7,645 bases of DNA. It comes from Nitrospinota bacterium (lineage in GTDB: Bacteria > Nitrospinota > Nitrospinia > UBA9942). Made by a program: the position numbers and the translations under genes. Location of the stretch: positions 1 through 7,645 of the forward strand of contig JACQEW010000177.1 in NCBI GenBank assembly GCA_016200365.1, written 5' to 3'. This document shows positions 1 to 5,870 of the stretch, piece by piece (positions within the stretch are counted from its first letter, which is position 1; each line of letters begins with the position of its first letter). Below the pieces are notes generated by a model. The model worked only from the letters and a program-made list of their open reading frames with translations, searched no databases and was not told the origin of the DNA.

Positions 1-1246
1 AGATTAGACTGGCTGTGGTTCTTGGGATACGACCTTGATACAGACATACCGGATCACAGCGTATTATCAAAGACAAGAAAAAGGTGGGGAGTAGAAATAT
101 TCAAAGGCTTCTTTGAGCGGATCGTATGGCAGTGTGTTGAAGCAGGACTTGTAGACGGAAGCAAGATATTCGTTGATTCCAGCCTGATAGACGCAAATGC
201 CTCAAACAACTCCGTAATAGACACAAATGCACTTAAGTTCCAGTTAAATGAAAACTACAAACAATTAGAATCCAGACTTGAAGAAAGAGAACAAAGAGAA
301 GAAAAAGAAAATAATCCATACAAGAAAGTAAACACCCGATACATATCCGCCACAGACCCCGATGCGGCGATAGTAAACAGAGGCAAATCAAAGCTAAGCT
401 GCCAGATACACAGAGCAGTAGACCAAACAAGCGAAATCATCACCGCAACGGAGACCACGGCGGGAGATGTCAACGAAGCCCATGTAATGCTGCCGCTCAT
501 TGAAGAGCATAAGACAAATACAGGCATAAAAGCAGACACCGTAACAGGAGACAGCAAATACGGAACCATCGAAAACTTTCTGACCTGTCACGACATTGGA
601 ATAAAAGCCCATATCCCTGATTTGAGAAAAGCGGCAACTAAAAGAACAGAAAAACGCCTGATATTTACAGAAGAAAAATTCATATACCAAGAACAAAGCG
701 ACACATACATCTGCCCTGCCGGAAACACCATGAAAAAGAAATCCCTCCACATGAACCGTCAGAGCATGGATTATGGAGCGTCGAAGAAGAGTTGTGCAGC
801 ATGCGGTATTAGAGAACAATGCACAGAGAATAAAACAGGAAGAACGGTCAAGCGGCATCTACGGCAGGCCGAACTGGATTATATGCGTGAGGTAAGCATG
901 TCAAATACCTCAAAGCAAGATATAAAGACCCGACAACACCTAATGGAACGCTCCTGCACAATCAAAGCGATACAGATATGACAGGGCAAGATGGCGAGGA
1001 TTATGGCGGGTAAAGATACAGGAATACCTGACATGTGCCATCCAGAACATTCAGGTATTGGTGAAACATGGATACAGCCCGAAGAAAGGTCTTGCTATGG
1101 CAATGGAAAAGGCAAAAGAAAGGGTTACAAGGGGAATAAACCATGTTTTAAACTCTATTAGACCTTATACAGAAAGATTCCAGCAACGGATCAATGAAAT
1201 TCTGCTGAATAGACTTATAGGTTTTAGAGAGGTAGGTCTTTGTTGA
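1..1246 (+). pseudogene. IS1182-family DDE transposase, 5'-partial and frameshifted
   Basis: The enzyme cuts and joins transposon ends using a DDE catalytic triad. Frame 1 is open from base 1 (RLDWLWFLGYDLDTDIPD, typical of the N-terminal DUF772-type region) and reads to a stop at 979-981. Candidate catalytic residues are Asp at 175-177 (in FVDSSLIDA), Asp at 550-552 (in TGDSKYGT) and Glu at 946-948 (in LMERS). A Cys cluster (CPAG, then CAACGIREQC) matches the DDE_Tnp_1_6 type. After TCC at 952-954 the expected family sequence continues in frame 2 as AQSKRYRYDRARWRGLWR, then QEYLTCAIQNIQVLVKHG, to a stop at 1244-1246. The shift equals loss of two bases near 955 (an expected ERSFAQ reading ERS/AQ). 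The IS1182 family is not known for programmed frameshifting, so this is probably an inactive copy or an assembly error. About 415 codons are visible; the N-terminus is missing. Confidence 0.9.
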
Positions 1247-1290
1247 CAAATGTGTTTAGAGTAACGGGAAAATGCTTTTGGGCAACAGAC
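1..1290 (+). mobile_element. IS1182-family insertion sequence, right-hand part (left end outside window)
   Basis: The transposase frame is already open at base 1, so the left end lies outside the window. Downstream of the transposase stop (1244-1246), the plus strand continues with non-coding sequence ending in ATGCTTTTGGGCAACAGAC at about 1272-1290. This resembles a typical IS terminal inverted repeat, but the partner repeat cannot be seen. From 1291 on, the minus strand reads as host coding sequence (GELVCVGCS), so I place the right boundary at about 1290, give or take a few bases. Target-site duplication cannot be tested. The right boundary is an inference from the point where the host reading frame resumes. 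Confidence 0.75.
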
Positions 1291-1430
1291 CGACTACACC
1301 CAACGCATACAAGCTCACCTGTCAGTGTGGTTTTAGATAATCCCTTATTTGCATCCCATCCCCCTGCCCATACACTTGAAGCCAACAAAAAAACAAAAGC
1401 AACTGCTGTTAATCCATACTTTCTAATCAT
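1291..1430 (-). pseudogene. small exported CxxC protein, truncated by IS insertion
   Basis: ATG at 1428-1430 is preceded by an excellent Shine-Dalgarno (TAAGGAGGAAGTTAAA before ATG). The product starts with Arg/Lys at residues 3-4, a hydrophobic core (about 6-19) and a cleavage-like SVWA-GG site near residue 22, so it is a signal peptide. The mature part begins GGWDANKGLSKTTLTGELVC, with a CVGC motif at residues 42-45. Shortly after, the frame passes into IS sequence and stops at 1224, adding about 20 element-derived residues. Small periplasmic proteins with a GELVC-x-GC start are ones I associate from memory with anaerobic environmental bacteria; I cannot name the family or function. The CxxC could bind metal or haem, or act in thiol chemistry. 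The remainder of the gene is expected beyond the left end of the IS, outside this window. Confidence 0.7.
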
Positions 1431-1492
1431 TTTAACTTCCTCCTTAAAAAAAAATAACTACTGAAAACTAAACTACCAAAACCATTCACCAT
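1427..1492 (-). CDS. possible 21-codon leader ORF upstream of the truncated exported protein
   Basis: ATG at 1490-1492 opens a frame that starts MVNGFGSLVF and has a basic end (RRKLK). Its TGA stop (1427-1429) overlaps the ATG of the downstream gene as ATGA, the classic arrangement for translational coupling. A perfect anti-SD complement, AAGGAGGTGAT, lies upstream at 1513-1523, but it is about 20 bases from this ATG, which is too far for normal initiation. The frame also includes the downstream gene's own SD and a T-rich run, so it may be a chance opening. I do not recognise the peptide. Confidence 0.2.
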   Translation of the reverse strand: MVNGFGSLVFSSYFFLRRKLK

Positions 1493-1512
1493 TGGACTCC
1501 ACTAATAATACT

Positions 1513-1523
1513 ATCACCTCCTT
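1513..1523 (-). promoter_or_regulatory. perfect Shine-Dalgarno (AAGGAGGTGAT) without a well-placed start codon
   Basis: Read on the minus strand, this is an 11-base match to the sequence complementary to the 16S rRNA 3' end. No ATG lies 5-9 bases downstream. An ATT sits at 1507-1509 (7-base spacing). A GTG at 1500-1502 (14-base spacing) opens a 9-codon frame VESNGEWFW then stop. It may be a leader-peptide start, a remnant of a decayed gene, or a ribosome standby or RNA-structure element for the truncated gene downstream. Confidence 0.4.
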
Positions 1524-1524
1524 T

Positions 1525-1552
1525 TTGGAAAATCGTTATTTAATAATATAGA
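1525..1552 (+). promoter_or_regulatory. weak candidate promoter for the TVP38-family gene
   Basis: TTGGAA (1525-1530), a 16-base spacer and TATAGA (1547-1552) form an acceptable sigma70-like pair about 60 bases ahead of the ATG at 1614. A second TATAAT lies at 1599-1604, without a convincing -35. The region is very AT-rich, so chance matches are likely. Confidence 0.25.
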
Positions 1553-1578
1553 TACCTTTCAACCCGATTTTATTCCAA
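1549..1578 (-). promoter_or_regulatory. weak candidate promoter for the IS-truncated exported protein
   Basis: On the minus strand, TTGGAA (1573-1578), an 18-base spacer and TATCTA (1549-1554) could drive the truncated gene and its leader. It is opposed to, and overlaps, the plus-strand candidate, so the 1431-1613 gap would be a divergent promoter region. Only the positions and partial consensus match support it. Confidence 0.2.
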
Positions 1579-1613
1579 CTTTTTTAAGGATTTTGATATA
1601 TAATTATTTAAAC

Positions 1614-2261
1614 ATGGATAGACAGAGATTGTTTAAACTCTTTATCTTTATTGCCATTCTTGCAGCCATTGTTACAGCCGTTAAGGTTTTTGGATTCGAC
1701 CGGTATCTTGAAAAAGACAGGCTTCAAAGCTGGATTAATAATTTCGGCAGTGCGGGACCAATTGCTTATGTAATACTCTTTTCCATAACCCCATCCCTTT
1801 TCCTTCCGGGACTGCCTGTAACAGTTGCAGGCGGTATTGCCTTTGGTCCGTTTTGGGGGACTGTTTACGCATCTATCGGCTCTACCATAGGGGCATGTCT
1901 GGCTTTTCTCATAGCAAGATATTTTGCAAGAAGCCAGATAGAAAATCTCCTGACAGGAAGACTTCAAGCTATTGATGAAGGCGTAAAAAAAAATGGCTGG
2001 CTCTTTGTAGCAACTACGAGGCTGATTCCCCTGTTCCCTTTCAATCTCTTAAACTATGCCTTCGGGCTTACAAAGATAAGATTCAAAACTTACGCCATAA
2101 CATCATGGATATGTATGCTGCCTGCAACTATTGCATATACAGTATTCAGCAGCTCCCTGCTCGATATTCTTCACGGAAGGGTTTCAAAAGAGTTGATTAT
2201 AGGCGTGGCGCTTATAGTTATCGTCTCATCAATTCCTGTTATTTATAAGATGCGGCGGTGA
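1614..2261 (+). CDS. TVP38/TMEM64 family (DedA superfamily) inner-membrane protein
   Basis: A 215-residue integral membrane protein with a central SNARE-associated (VTT) domain. Visible parts are an N-terminal membrane helix (about 7-26), the re-entrant hallmark LFLPGLPVTVAGGIAFGPFW (62-81), a Gly-rich helix leading to LIARYFAR (99-106), and RLIPLFPFNLLNYAFGL (136-152), followed by two C-terminal helices and a basic end KMRR. Members of this superfamily are linked to lipid scrambling or flipping and envelope homeostasis; the exact substrate here is unknown. Start choice: TTG at 1593 is in frame but only 2 bases after AAGGA (1586-1590), so I prefer ATG 1614, although it lacks a well-placed SD. 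The gene ends 3 bases before the convergent CBS gene. Family call is confident, start is not. Confidence 0.85.
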   Translation: MDRQRLFKLFIFIAILAAIVTAVKVFGFDRYLEKDRLQSWINNFGSAGPIAYVILFSITPSLFLPGLPVTVAGGIAFGPFWGTVYASIGSTIGACLAFLIARYFARSQIENLLTGRLQAIDEGVKKNGWLFVATTRLIPLFPFNLLNYAFGLTKIRFKTYAITSWICMLPATIAYTVFSSSLLDILHGRVSKELIIGVALIVIVSSIPVIYKMRR

Positions 2262-2274
2262 ATTTCATTTCACC
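2257..2274. repeat. short hairpin over the convergent stop codons
   Basis: GGTGAA (2257-2262) and TTCACC (2269-2274) form a 6-bp stem with a 6-base loop, covering the stop codons of both tail-to-tail genes. There is no T-run on either side, so it is at best a weak bidirectional transcription end. Confidence 0.3.
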
Positions 2275-2720
2275 AGCTTGCTAAATATGGAGGCGATTGA
2301 GACTGCACCTGCCAATTTGCCGTCCTTCTCCACCGCATATATAATCTCATCCCTGTCCTCCGAAACAGCAAGCAGGGTTGATACTTCAAATGCCGACATT
2401 TCAGGTGTTACCGTCCTTATGCTTTTTTTCATTGCAGACTTAACCTCTTTTGACATCATATCCGTCAGTTTATCATCGAACTTGAAAAGACCGGGTGCAA
2501 AGCTGACATCCTTTAAATTTCCATTGGTTACATAGCTGGGCAATGCCTCGCCGATTATATCCCTCATGCTGATTTCGCCTAAAAAACTGTTTTGCTTATC
2601 AACGACAGGCAGCTCTGTTAATCCTTTGGAAAGCATAGTGTTTACAGCCTCTTTTATAACGGTATCAGGATATACGACCGTCAAATCGCTTAGCTTCGTC
2701 ATAATATTTTTTACATACAT
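2265..2720 (-). CDS. stand-alone CBS-domain pair protein
   Basis: A 151-residue soluble protein made of two CBS motifs and little else. CBS1 (about 1-60) is canonical: NIMTKLSDLTVVYPDTVIKE, then MLSKGLTELPVVD (29-41) and FLGEISMRDII (47-57). CBS2 (about 85-150) is more divergent: TVTPEMSAFEVSTLL (103-117), IIYAVEKDGKLAGAVSIASI (126-145). CBS pairs usually bind adenine nucleotides such as AMP or ATP in the cleft and regulate partner proteins, channels and transporters among them. It follows the NhaD-like transporter gene on the same strand, 56 bases downstream, so a regulatory link to that transporter is a reasonable inference. Start ATG 2718-2720 has a good SD (GAGGAG, 7 bases upstream). No DNA-binding or catalytic domain is seen. 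Confidence 0.88.
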   Translation of the reverse strand: MYVKNIMTKLSDLTVVYPDTVIKEAVNTMLSKGLTELPVVDKQNSFLGEISMRDIIGEALPSYVTNGNLKDVSFAPGLFKFDDKLTDMMSKEVKSAMKKSIRTVTPEMSAFEVSTLLAVSEDRDEIIYAVEKDGKLAGAVSIASIFSKLVK

Positions 2721-2747
2721 AATCTTTCTCCTCTACCTCCCCTCAAT

Positions 2748-2768
2748 CCCCTCCTTACAAAGGAGGGG
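2748..2768. repeat. palindromic dispersed-type repeat CCCCTCCTT-ACA-AAGGAGGGG
   Basis: A perfect 9-bp inverted repeat with a 3-base loop sits in the 56-base gap between the NhaD-like gene and the CBS gene, inside a longer C-rich/G-rich stretch (about 2731-2775). This sequence type recurs as a dispersed intergenic repeat in many bacterial genomes, from memory; only one copy is in this window. In the mRNA it would form a strong hairpin without a following U-run on the minus strand. It may therefore reduce, rather than end, read-through into the CBS gene. Confidence 0.6.
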
Positions 2769-2776
2769 AAGGGTGG

Positions 2777-4042
2777 TTAAAAGTATCTTAAATATATATA
2801 CACCCAGCTTATTAATATTGACCAGAGCATTAACGGAAATGCCAGCTTCATGTAGTCCAGAAATTTTATCGGAGCCCCTGACCTGTCTGCAATTCCAGCC
2901 ACTATCACATTTGCAGAGGCGCCGATTATGCTCCCGTTCCCTCCAAGACATGCCCCAAGGGATAATGCCCACCAGAGCGGCTTTATTGCCTCCTGGCTCC
3001 CTGCGATTTCACCCATACCCTTTATCATGGGTATCATGGTGGCTACAAAAGGGATGTTGTCTATAAATGCCGACATAACAGCAGACAGCCATGTTATAAC
3101 AAAAGCTGTAACCATCATATCTCCGCCAGTCATCGCCATCATCCTCTCTGCTGCCAGCTTAATCAATCCTGTCTCTTCAACGCCTGCTACAACTATGAAA
3201 AGTCCGACAAAGAAGAATATAGTAGCCCACTCAATCTTCTCAAGTATATAATTCAGATTCTCCCCGCTTATCAGCAGGAGGATTGCCGCACCACTCATCG
3301 CAATAGTTGCAGGCTCAAGATGGAGCTGATGCTGAAAAACAAAACCGGTTATAACAATTCCAAGAACCATCAAGGATTTCTTTAAAAGCCTTACATCCTT
3401 AATTGCCTCCCTCTCGTCAAATTTCATAATTCCCTGTTTCAGCCTCTCCTCGACAACCATCTGTTTTCCGAAGATAAATTTTATGGGAATAATCGTGGCA
3501 ATTATTATTATCGGTATGATAGGCGCTACATTTATAACAAAATCCATGAATGTCAGCTTTGCTGCACTGCCTATCATTATATTCGGCGGGTCGCCTATAA
3601 GTGTGGCAGTCCCTCCGATATTCGATGCAAAAATCTGCATAAACAAAAATGGATAAGGATTTATCTTCAATTCGTCTGTAATAAGTAATGTAATCGGGAC
3701 TATAAGCAGGACTGTAGTAACATTGTCAAGAAAGGCGGAAGTTACGGCTGTGATGAGGGCAAGCATAACAAGTATCCACCACGGCTCCCCCTTCACAAGC
3801 TTTACCGATTTTATTGCAAGATACTGAAACATGCCTGTCTTCTGGGATATGGCGACGATTATCATCATGCCGGTAAGCAGCCCGATGGTGTTAAAATCAA
3901 CCCCCTCGACCGCCCTTTCCTGAGACAGTATCCCTGTAAATATCATAAGTGATGCGCCGAGAAGGGCTATTATAGCCTTATTAAACTTCTCTGTGATTAT
4001 CACTGCATAGGTCAAAAACAAAATCGAAGCAGCTACCGTCAT
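2777..4042 (-). CDS. ArsB/NhaD-superfamily ion transporter (SLC13-like permease)
   Basis: A 421-residue polytopic membrane protein of the ion transporter superfamily. Two related halves carry the paired signature loops: TSAFLDNVTTVLLIVP (101-116) with NIGGTATLIGDPPNIMIGSA (141-160), and MSAFIDNIPFVATMIPM (323-339) with GACLGGNGSIIGASANVIV (363-381). The FLDN/FIDN Asp-Asn pairs and DPPN/GASAN loops are where relatives bind the cation or anion. NhaD (Na+/H+ antiport), ArsB (arsenite export) and P-protein relatives share these motifs, so the substrate cannot be fixed from sequence. The absence of any ars gene nearby makes Na+/H+ exchange more likely than arsenite, by inference. The start is decided by the RBS: AGGAGG lies 7 bases before ATG 4040-4042. 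An in-frame ATG 12 codons further upstream (4078) has none. It is flanked by mscS upstream and the CBS gene downstream on the same strand. Confidence 0.88.
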   Translation of the reverse strand: MTVAASILFLTYAVIITEKFNKAIIALLGASLMIFTGILSQERAVEGVDFNTIGLLTGMMIIVAISQKTGMFQYLAIKSVKLVKGEPWWILVMLALITAVTSAFLDNVTTVLLIVPITLLITDELKINPYPFLFMQIFASNIGGTATLIGDPPNIMIGSAAKLTFMDFVINVAPIIPIIIIATIIPIKFIFGKQMVVEERLKQGIMKFDEREAIKDVRLLKKSLMVLGIVITGFVFQHQLHLEPATIAMSGAAILLLISGENLNYILEKIEWATIFFFVGLFIVVAGVEETGLIKLAAERMMAMTGGDMMVTAFVITWLSAVMSAFIDNIPFVATMIPMIKGMGEIAGSQEAIKPLWWALSLGACLGGNGSIIGASANVIVAGIADRSGAPIKFLDYMKLAFPLMLWSILISWVYIYLRYF

Positions 4043-4162
4043 GCCATTACCTCCTGTTATAAAATAACATTTAATCACAGATTAACACAAGTAAACACTG
4101 GAGTTAAGTAGTTTTTGGTGAAACGTTCACGATCCTTCGGCTCACAAAGAAAGATGAAAACA

Positions 4163-4264
4163 TTAACGCAAAGACGCAAAGAAGTAAACAAAGACGCTAA
4201 GCCTTTTTACTTTTCTTTACCTTTCTTTGCCTCTTTATTTTAAACCTTTGCGTCTTTGCGTTAA
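4163..4264. repeat. long imperfect hairpin repeat A (19-bp perfect arms)
   Basis: TTAACGCAAAGACGCAAAG (4163-4181) is perfectly complementary to 4246-4264. The arms continue imperfectly inward as purine-rich (AAGTAAACAAAGACG) and pyrimidine-rich (TTTCTTTACCTTTCTTTGCC) tracts around an AT-rich centre. It fills most of the 225-base gap between mscS (stop at 4268) and the NhaD-like gene and begins 3 bases past the mscS stop. No ORF lies inside. It may act as a transcript end or stabiliser for mscS, or be a small non-autonomous repeat. The rest of this gap (4079-4162) holds only a 5-bp hairpin (GTGAA-ACG-TTCAC, 4118-4130) and no convincing promoter. Confidence 0.75.
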
Positions 4265-4267
4265 AAA

Positions 4268-5314
4268 TCAGGTCTTTTGTCCTTCCCTTTCTCCCTTTAA
4301 ATGCACGGTTCTCTGCGGAAATGGTATCTCTATCCCTTCTTCTCTAAATCTCTTAAAAATCCTCTTTCTCAGCTCATGCTGAACAGGATACTGGTCAACG
4401 AATTCCTTGACCTGACATACCAGCGTAAAATCAAGGGAGCTTTCTCCAAATCCCGGTATAAATCTGACGGCAGGCTCAGGGTCTTTTAGAAGTCCGGGAA
4501 CTTCTCCAACAGCCTTTTTCGCCTCTTCAACAAGTATCTTCTCGACATTTTCAGGGTCGGAAGAATAACTGACACTCACAGGAATCGTCAGAGCCATCTT
4601 CTTCTCGGGCAAATAGTAATTTGTAACGATACTCTGTGCAAGCTTGCTGTTGGGAATAATAACCATGTTATTCGGAAGCATCTTTACCCTGGTTGTCCTC
4701 CATGTAATGTCGTCAACATAACCCTCCTGCCCTGTCTCGAGCTTTATAAAATCACCGACTCGAATGGTCTTCTCGAATAGGATATGAATCCCGGCAAAGA
4801 GATTTGCCAGTGTGTCTTGGAGCGCAAGGGCAACGGCAAGACCTCCGACACCCAGTGCCGTAATAAATGGTGTAATGGAGATTTCGATGACACTGAGTAT
4901 TATTAAGCCGCCTAAAACAAATATCACGCCTTTAAGTATCCCGTATACAAGTCCTGTCGCAGGAATCGGGAGATTCGACCTCTGTATAAAACTGCTGAAT
5001 ATCTTTTCTGAAAGGTTTGCAGCAGCAATGGTAATGGAGAGTATTACGATTACATGAATTGTCCTGCTGATATAAAAGATATATTTTGCCTGAATGTCTG
5101 AGACGGCAATACCGATATAAAGACCTATGGCAATACACCAGTAAAGGGAAGGGGTCTTAAATGCCTTTATTATTATGTCGTCAATATCCGTCTCTGTCTT
5201 TCCTGCCCATTTATTAAGGACTCTAAAGGCAATACTTCTCAAAATAATCAATAAGGCTGCAGAGGACAGAAAAACTATTATAGGAATCATCATCTTCTGA
5301 AAATTAATATTCAT
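4268..5314 (-). CDS. MscS-family small-conductance mechanosensitive channel
   Basis: A 348-residue inner-membrane channel that opens under membrane tension to release solutes on hypo-osmotic shock. N-terminal helices lie at about 8-26, 57-72, 83-100 and 123-145. The pore-lining TM3-type segment is ALGVGGLAVALALQDTLANL (153-172), followed by FAGIHILFEKTIRVGDFI (173-190). The cytoplasmic beta domain shows GYVDDITWRTTRVK (198-211) and NNMVIIPNS (215-223), both MscS signatures, and the alpha/beta domain ends in GIEIPFPQRTVHL. With about four predicted helices before the beta domain it is a little longer than E. coli MscS (286 residues). Start ATG 5312-5314 follows a GGGGTG purine stretch. Upstream is the palindrome-rich gap, downstream hairpin repeat A, so it may be transcribed on its own. 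Confidence 0.93.
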   Translation of the reverse strand: MNINFQKMMIPIIVFLSSAALLIILRSIAFRVLNKWAGKTETDIDDIIIKAFKTPSLYWCIAIGLYIGIAVSDIQAKYIFYISRTIHVIVILSITIAAANLSEKIFSSFIQRSNLPIPATGLVYGILKGVIFVLGGLIILSVIEISITPFITALGVGGLAVALALQDTLANLFAGIHILFEKTIRVGDFIKLETGQEGYVDDITWRTTRVKMLPNNMVIIPNSKLAQSIVTNYYLPEKKMALTIPVSVSYSSDPENVEKILVEEAKKAVGEVPGLLKDPEPAVRFIPGFGESSLDFTLVCQVKEFVDQYPVQHELRKRIFKRFREEGIEIPFPQRTVHLKGEREGQKT

Positions 5315-5340
5315 TTTTCACCCCACAAAAACTTAATTTA

Positions 5341-5453
5341 ACCACTGAGACACTGAGGCACTGAGAGAAGTAAGAAGTAAGAAGTAAGAAGTAAGAAAAA
5401 ATCTGGCTTCCTACTTTCTACTTCCTACTTTCTCTCGTCTCCGTGTCTGTGGT
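5341..5453. repeat. long imperfect hairpin repeat B with tandem-repeat arms
   Basis: The left arm is three 8-bp units CACTGAGA/CACTGAGG/CACTGAGA (5343-5366), directly abutting four exact 7-bp units GAAGTAA (5367-5394) plus GAA. The right arm, read as complement from 5453, runs ACCACAGACACGGAGACGAG and then degenerate 7-bp units GAAAGTA/GGAAGTA/GAAAGTA. The arms therefore pair imperfectly but keep the same period. The outer ends ACCAC (5341-5345) and GTGGT (5449-5453) are complementary. No ORF is contained. Confidence 0.75.
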
Positions 5454-5544
5454 AAATTTCTATAATTTATATATTAAAAAAGATAACACAATGCAATAAA
5501 AAGAAGCAACCCAAACTTTCATAAATTTTCACCCCTCCCTCTCC

Positions 5545-5565
5545 CCCTCTCCCTTTGGGAGAGGG
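5545..5565. repeat. palindrome CCCTCTCCC-TTT-GGGAGAGGG
   Basis: A perfect 9-bp stem with a TTT loop, flanked by further complementary C-rich (5532-5544) and G-rich (5568-5586) sequence, giving an extended imperfect hairpin over about 5532-5586. This form (C-rich, then GGGTTGGGGTGAGGG) is one I know as a dispersed intergenic repeat in many environmental genomes, from memory. Only one copy is in this window. Confidence 0.7.
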
Positions 5566-5707
5566 TTGGGGTGAGGGTGGGTGAGGGGATAATTTAATAA
5601 TTGCAAAATTTCGGATTATAAACTATTATTTAAGTATATACTTGATTACACAGATTTTAAAAAGATTACACCAATTAAAGACTATGCAATCTGTAATACA
5701 AGGTTGT

Positions 5708-5735
5708 AAAACCTTGCTTTTTTAGCAAGGTTTTT
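5708..5735 (+). terminator. intrinsic-terminator-like hairpin
   Basis: AAAACCTTGCT (5708-5718) pairs perfectly with AGCAAGGTTTT (5724-5734), with a TTTTT loop and one more T after. The 11-bp stem followed by a short T-run looks like a rho-independent terminator on the plus strand. No plus-strand gene ends nearby, so any transcript it terminates is unknown. An overlapping alternative hairpin, CAAGGTT (5699-5705) with AACCTTG (5710-5716), competes for the same left arm. Confidence 0.45.
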
Positions 5736-5742
5736 AAAGATG

Positions 5743-5827
5743 AATGAGATTGCTTCGGGGCTTCGCCCCTCGCAATGACACCTCTACACTATGTGTCATT
5801 GCGAGCCGAAGGCGAAGCAATCTCATT
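5743..5827. repeat. palindromic dispersed-type repeat (AATGAGATTGCTTCG ... CGAAGCAATCTCATT)
   Basis: AATGAGATTGCTTCG (5743-5757) is the exact complement of CGAAGCAATCTCATT (5813-5827), and inside it CTCGCAATGACA (5769-5780) pairs with TGTCATTGCGAG (5794-5805). The left arm has an extra hairpin GGGGCTTCGCCCC (5757-5769). This GC-richer motif is a repeat type I recognise from memory as highly dispersed in intergenic DNA of environmental bacteria. A T-run follows the right arm (5826-5831), so it could also end plus-strand transcripts. Confidence 0.7.
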
Positions 5828-5841
5828 TTTTGGTTGTGGCT

Positions 5842-5870
5842 TTGCCACGCTGTGTAATCTGCAGTTTAAT
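5842..5870 (+). promoter_or_regulatory. candidate sigma70-type promoter for the tat genes
   Basis: TTGCCA (5842-5847), a 17-base spacer and TTTAAT (5865-5870) match the -35 and -10 consensus at 5 of 6 positions each, with ideal spacing. Transcription would start near 5877, giving a leader of about 50 bases before the tatA/B start. The -10 overlaps the right arm of the outer inverted repeat. No operator is evident. Confidence 0.4.

Noticed and set aside
394..858. Open frame of 154 codons on the minus strand
   Set aside because: It lies antisense to the transposase, is Cys/Phe-rich without family features, and the plus-strand frame has clear DDE motifs.
1593..1613. TTG 1593 as the TVP38-family start
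   Set aside because: Only 2 bases follow AAGGA and the extra residues are not family-like; ATG 1614 is preferred, although without a good SD.
2257..2274. True bidirectional terminator between the TVP38-family and CBS genes
   Set aside because: The stem is 6 bp with no T-run on either strand; recorded only as a weak hairpin.
2566..3066. Open frame of 166 codons on the plus strand
   Set aside because: Shadow of the NhaD-like and CBS genes; its sequence is low-complexity and partly encoded by the CCCCTCCTT repeat.
4043..4078. Upstream in-frame ATG (4078) as the start of the NhaD-like gene
   Set aside because: There is no RBS at that site, while AGGAGG lies 7 bases ahead of ATG 4042, and the added residues (MIKCYFITGGNG) simply translate the RBS region.
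4118..4130. GTGAA-ACG-TTCAC as an operator for the NhaD-like gene
   Set aside because: The stem is only 5 bp, about 75 bases upstream of the start, and adjacent sequence resembles dispersed-repeat DNA; no promoter is visible around it.
5367..5397. CRISPR-like tandem array (GAAGTAA x4)
   Set aside because: Units are 7 bases, contiguous and without spacers; it is one arm of a hairpin repeat.
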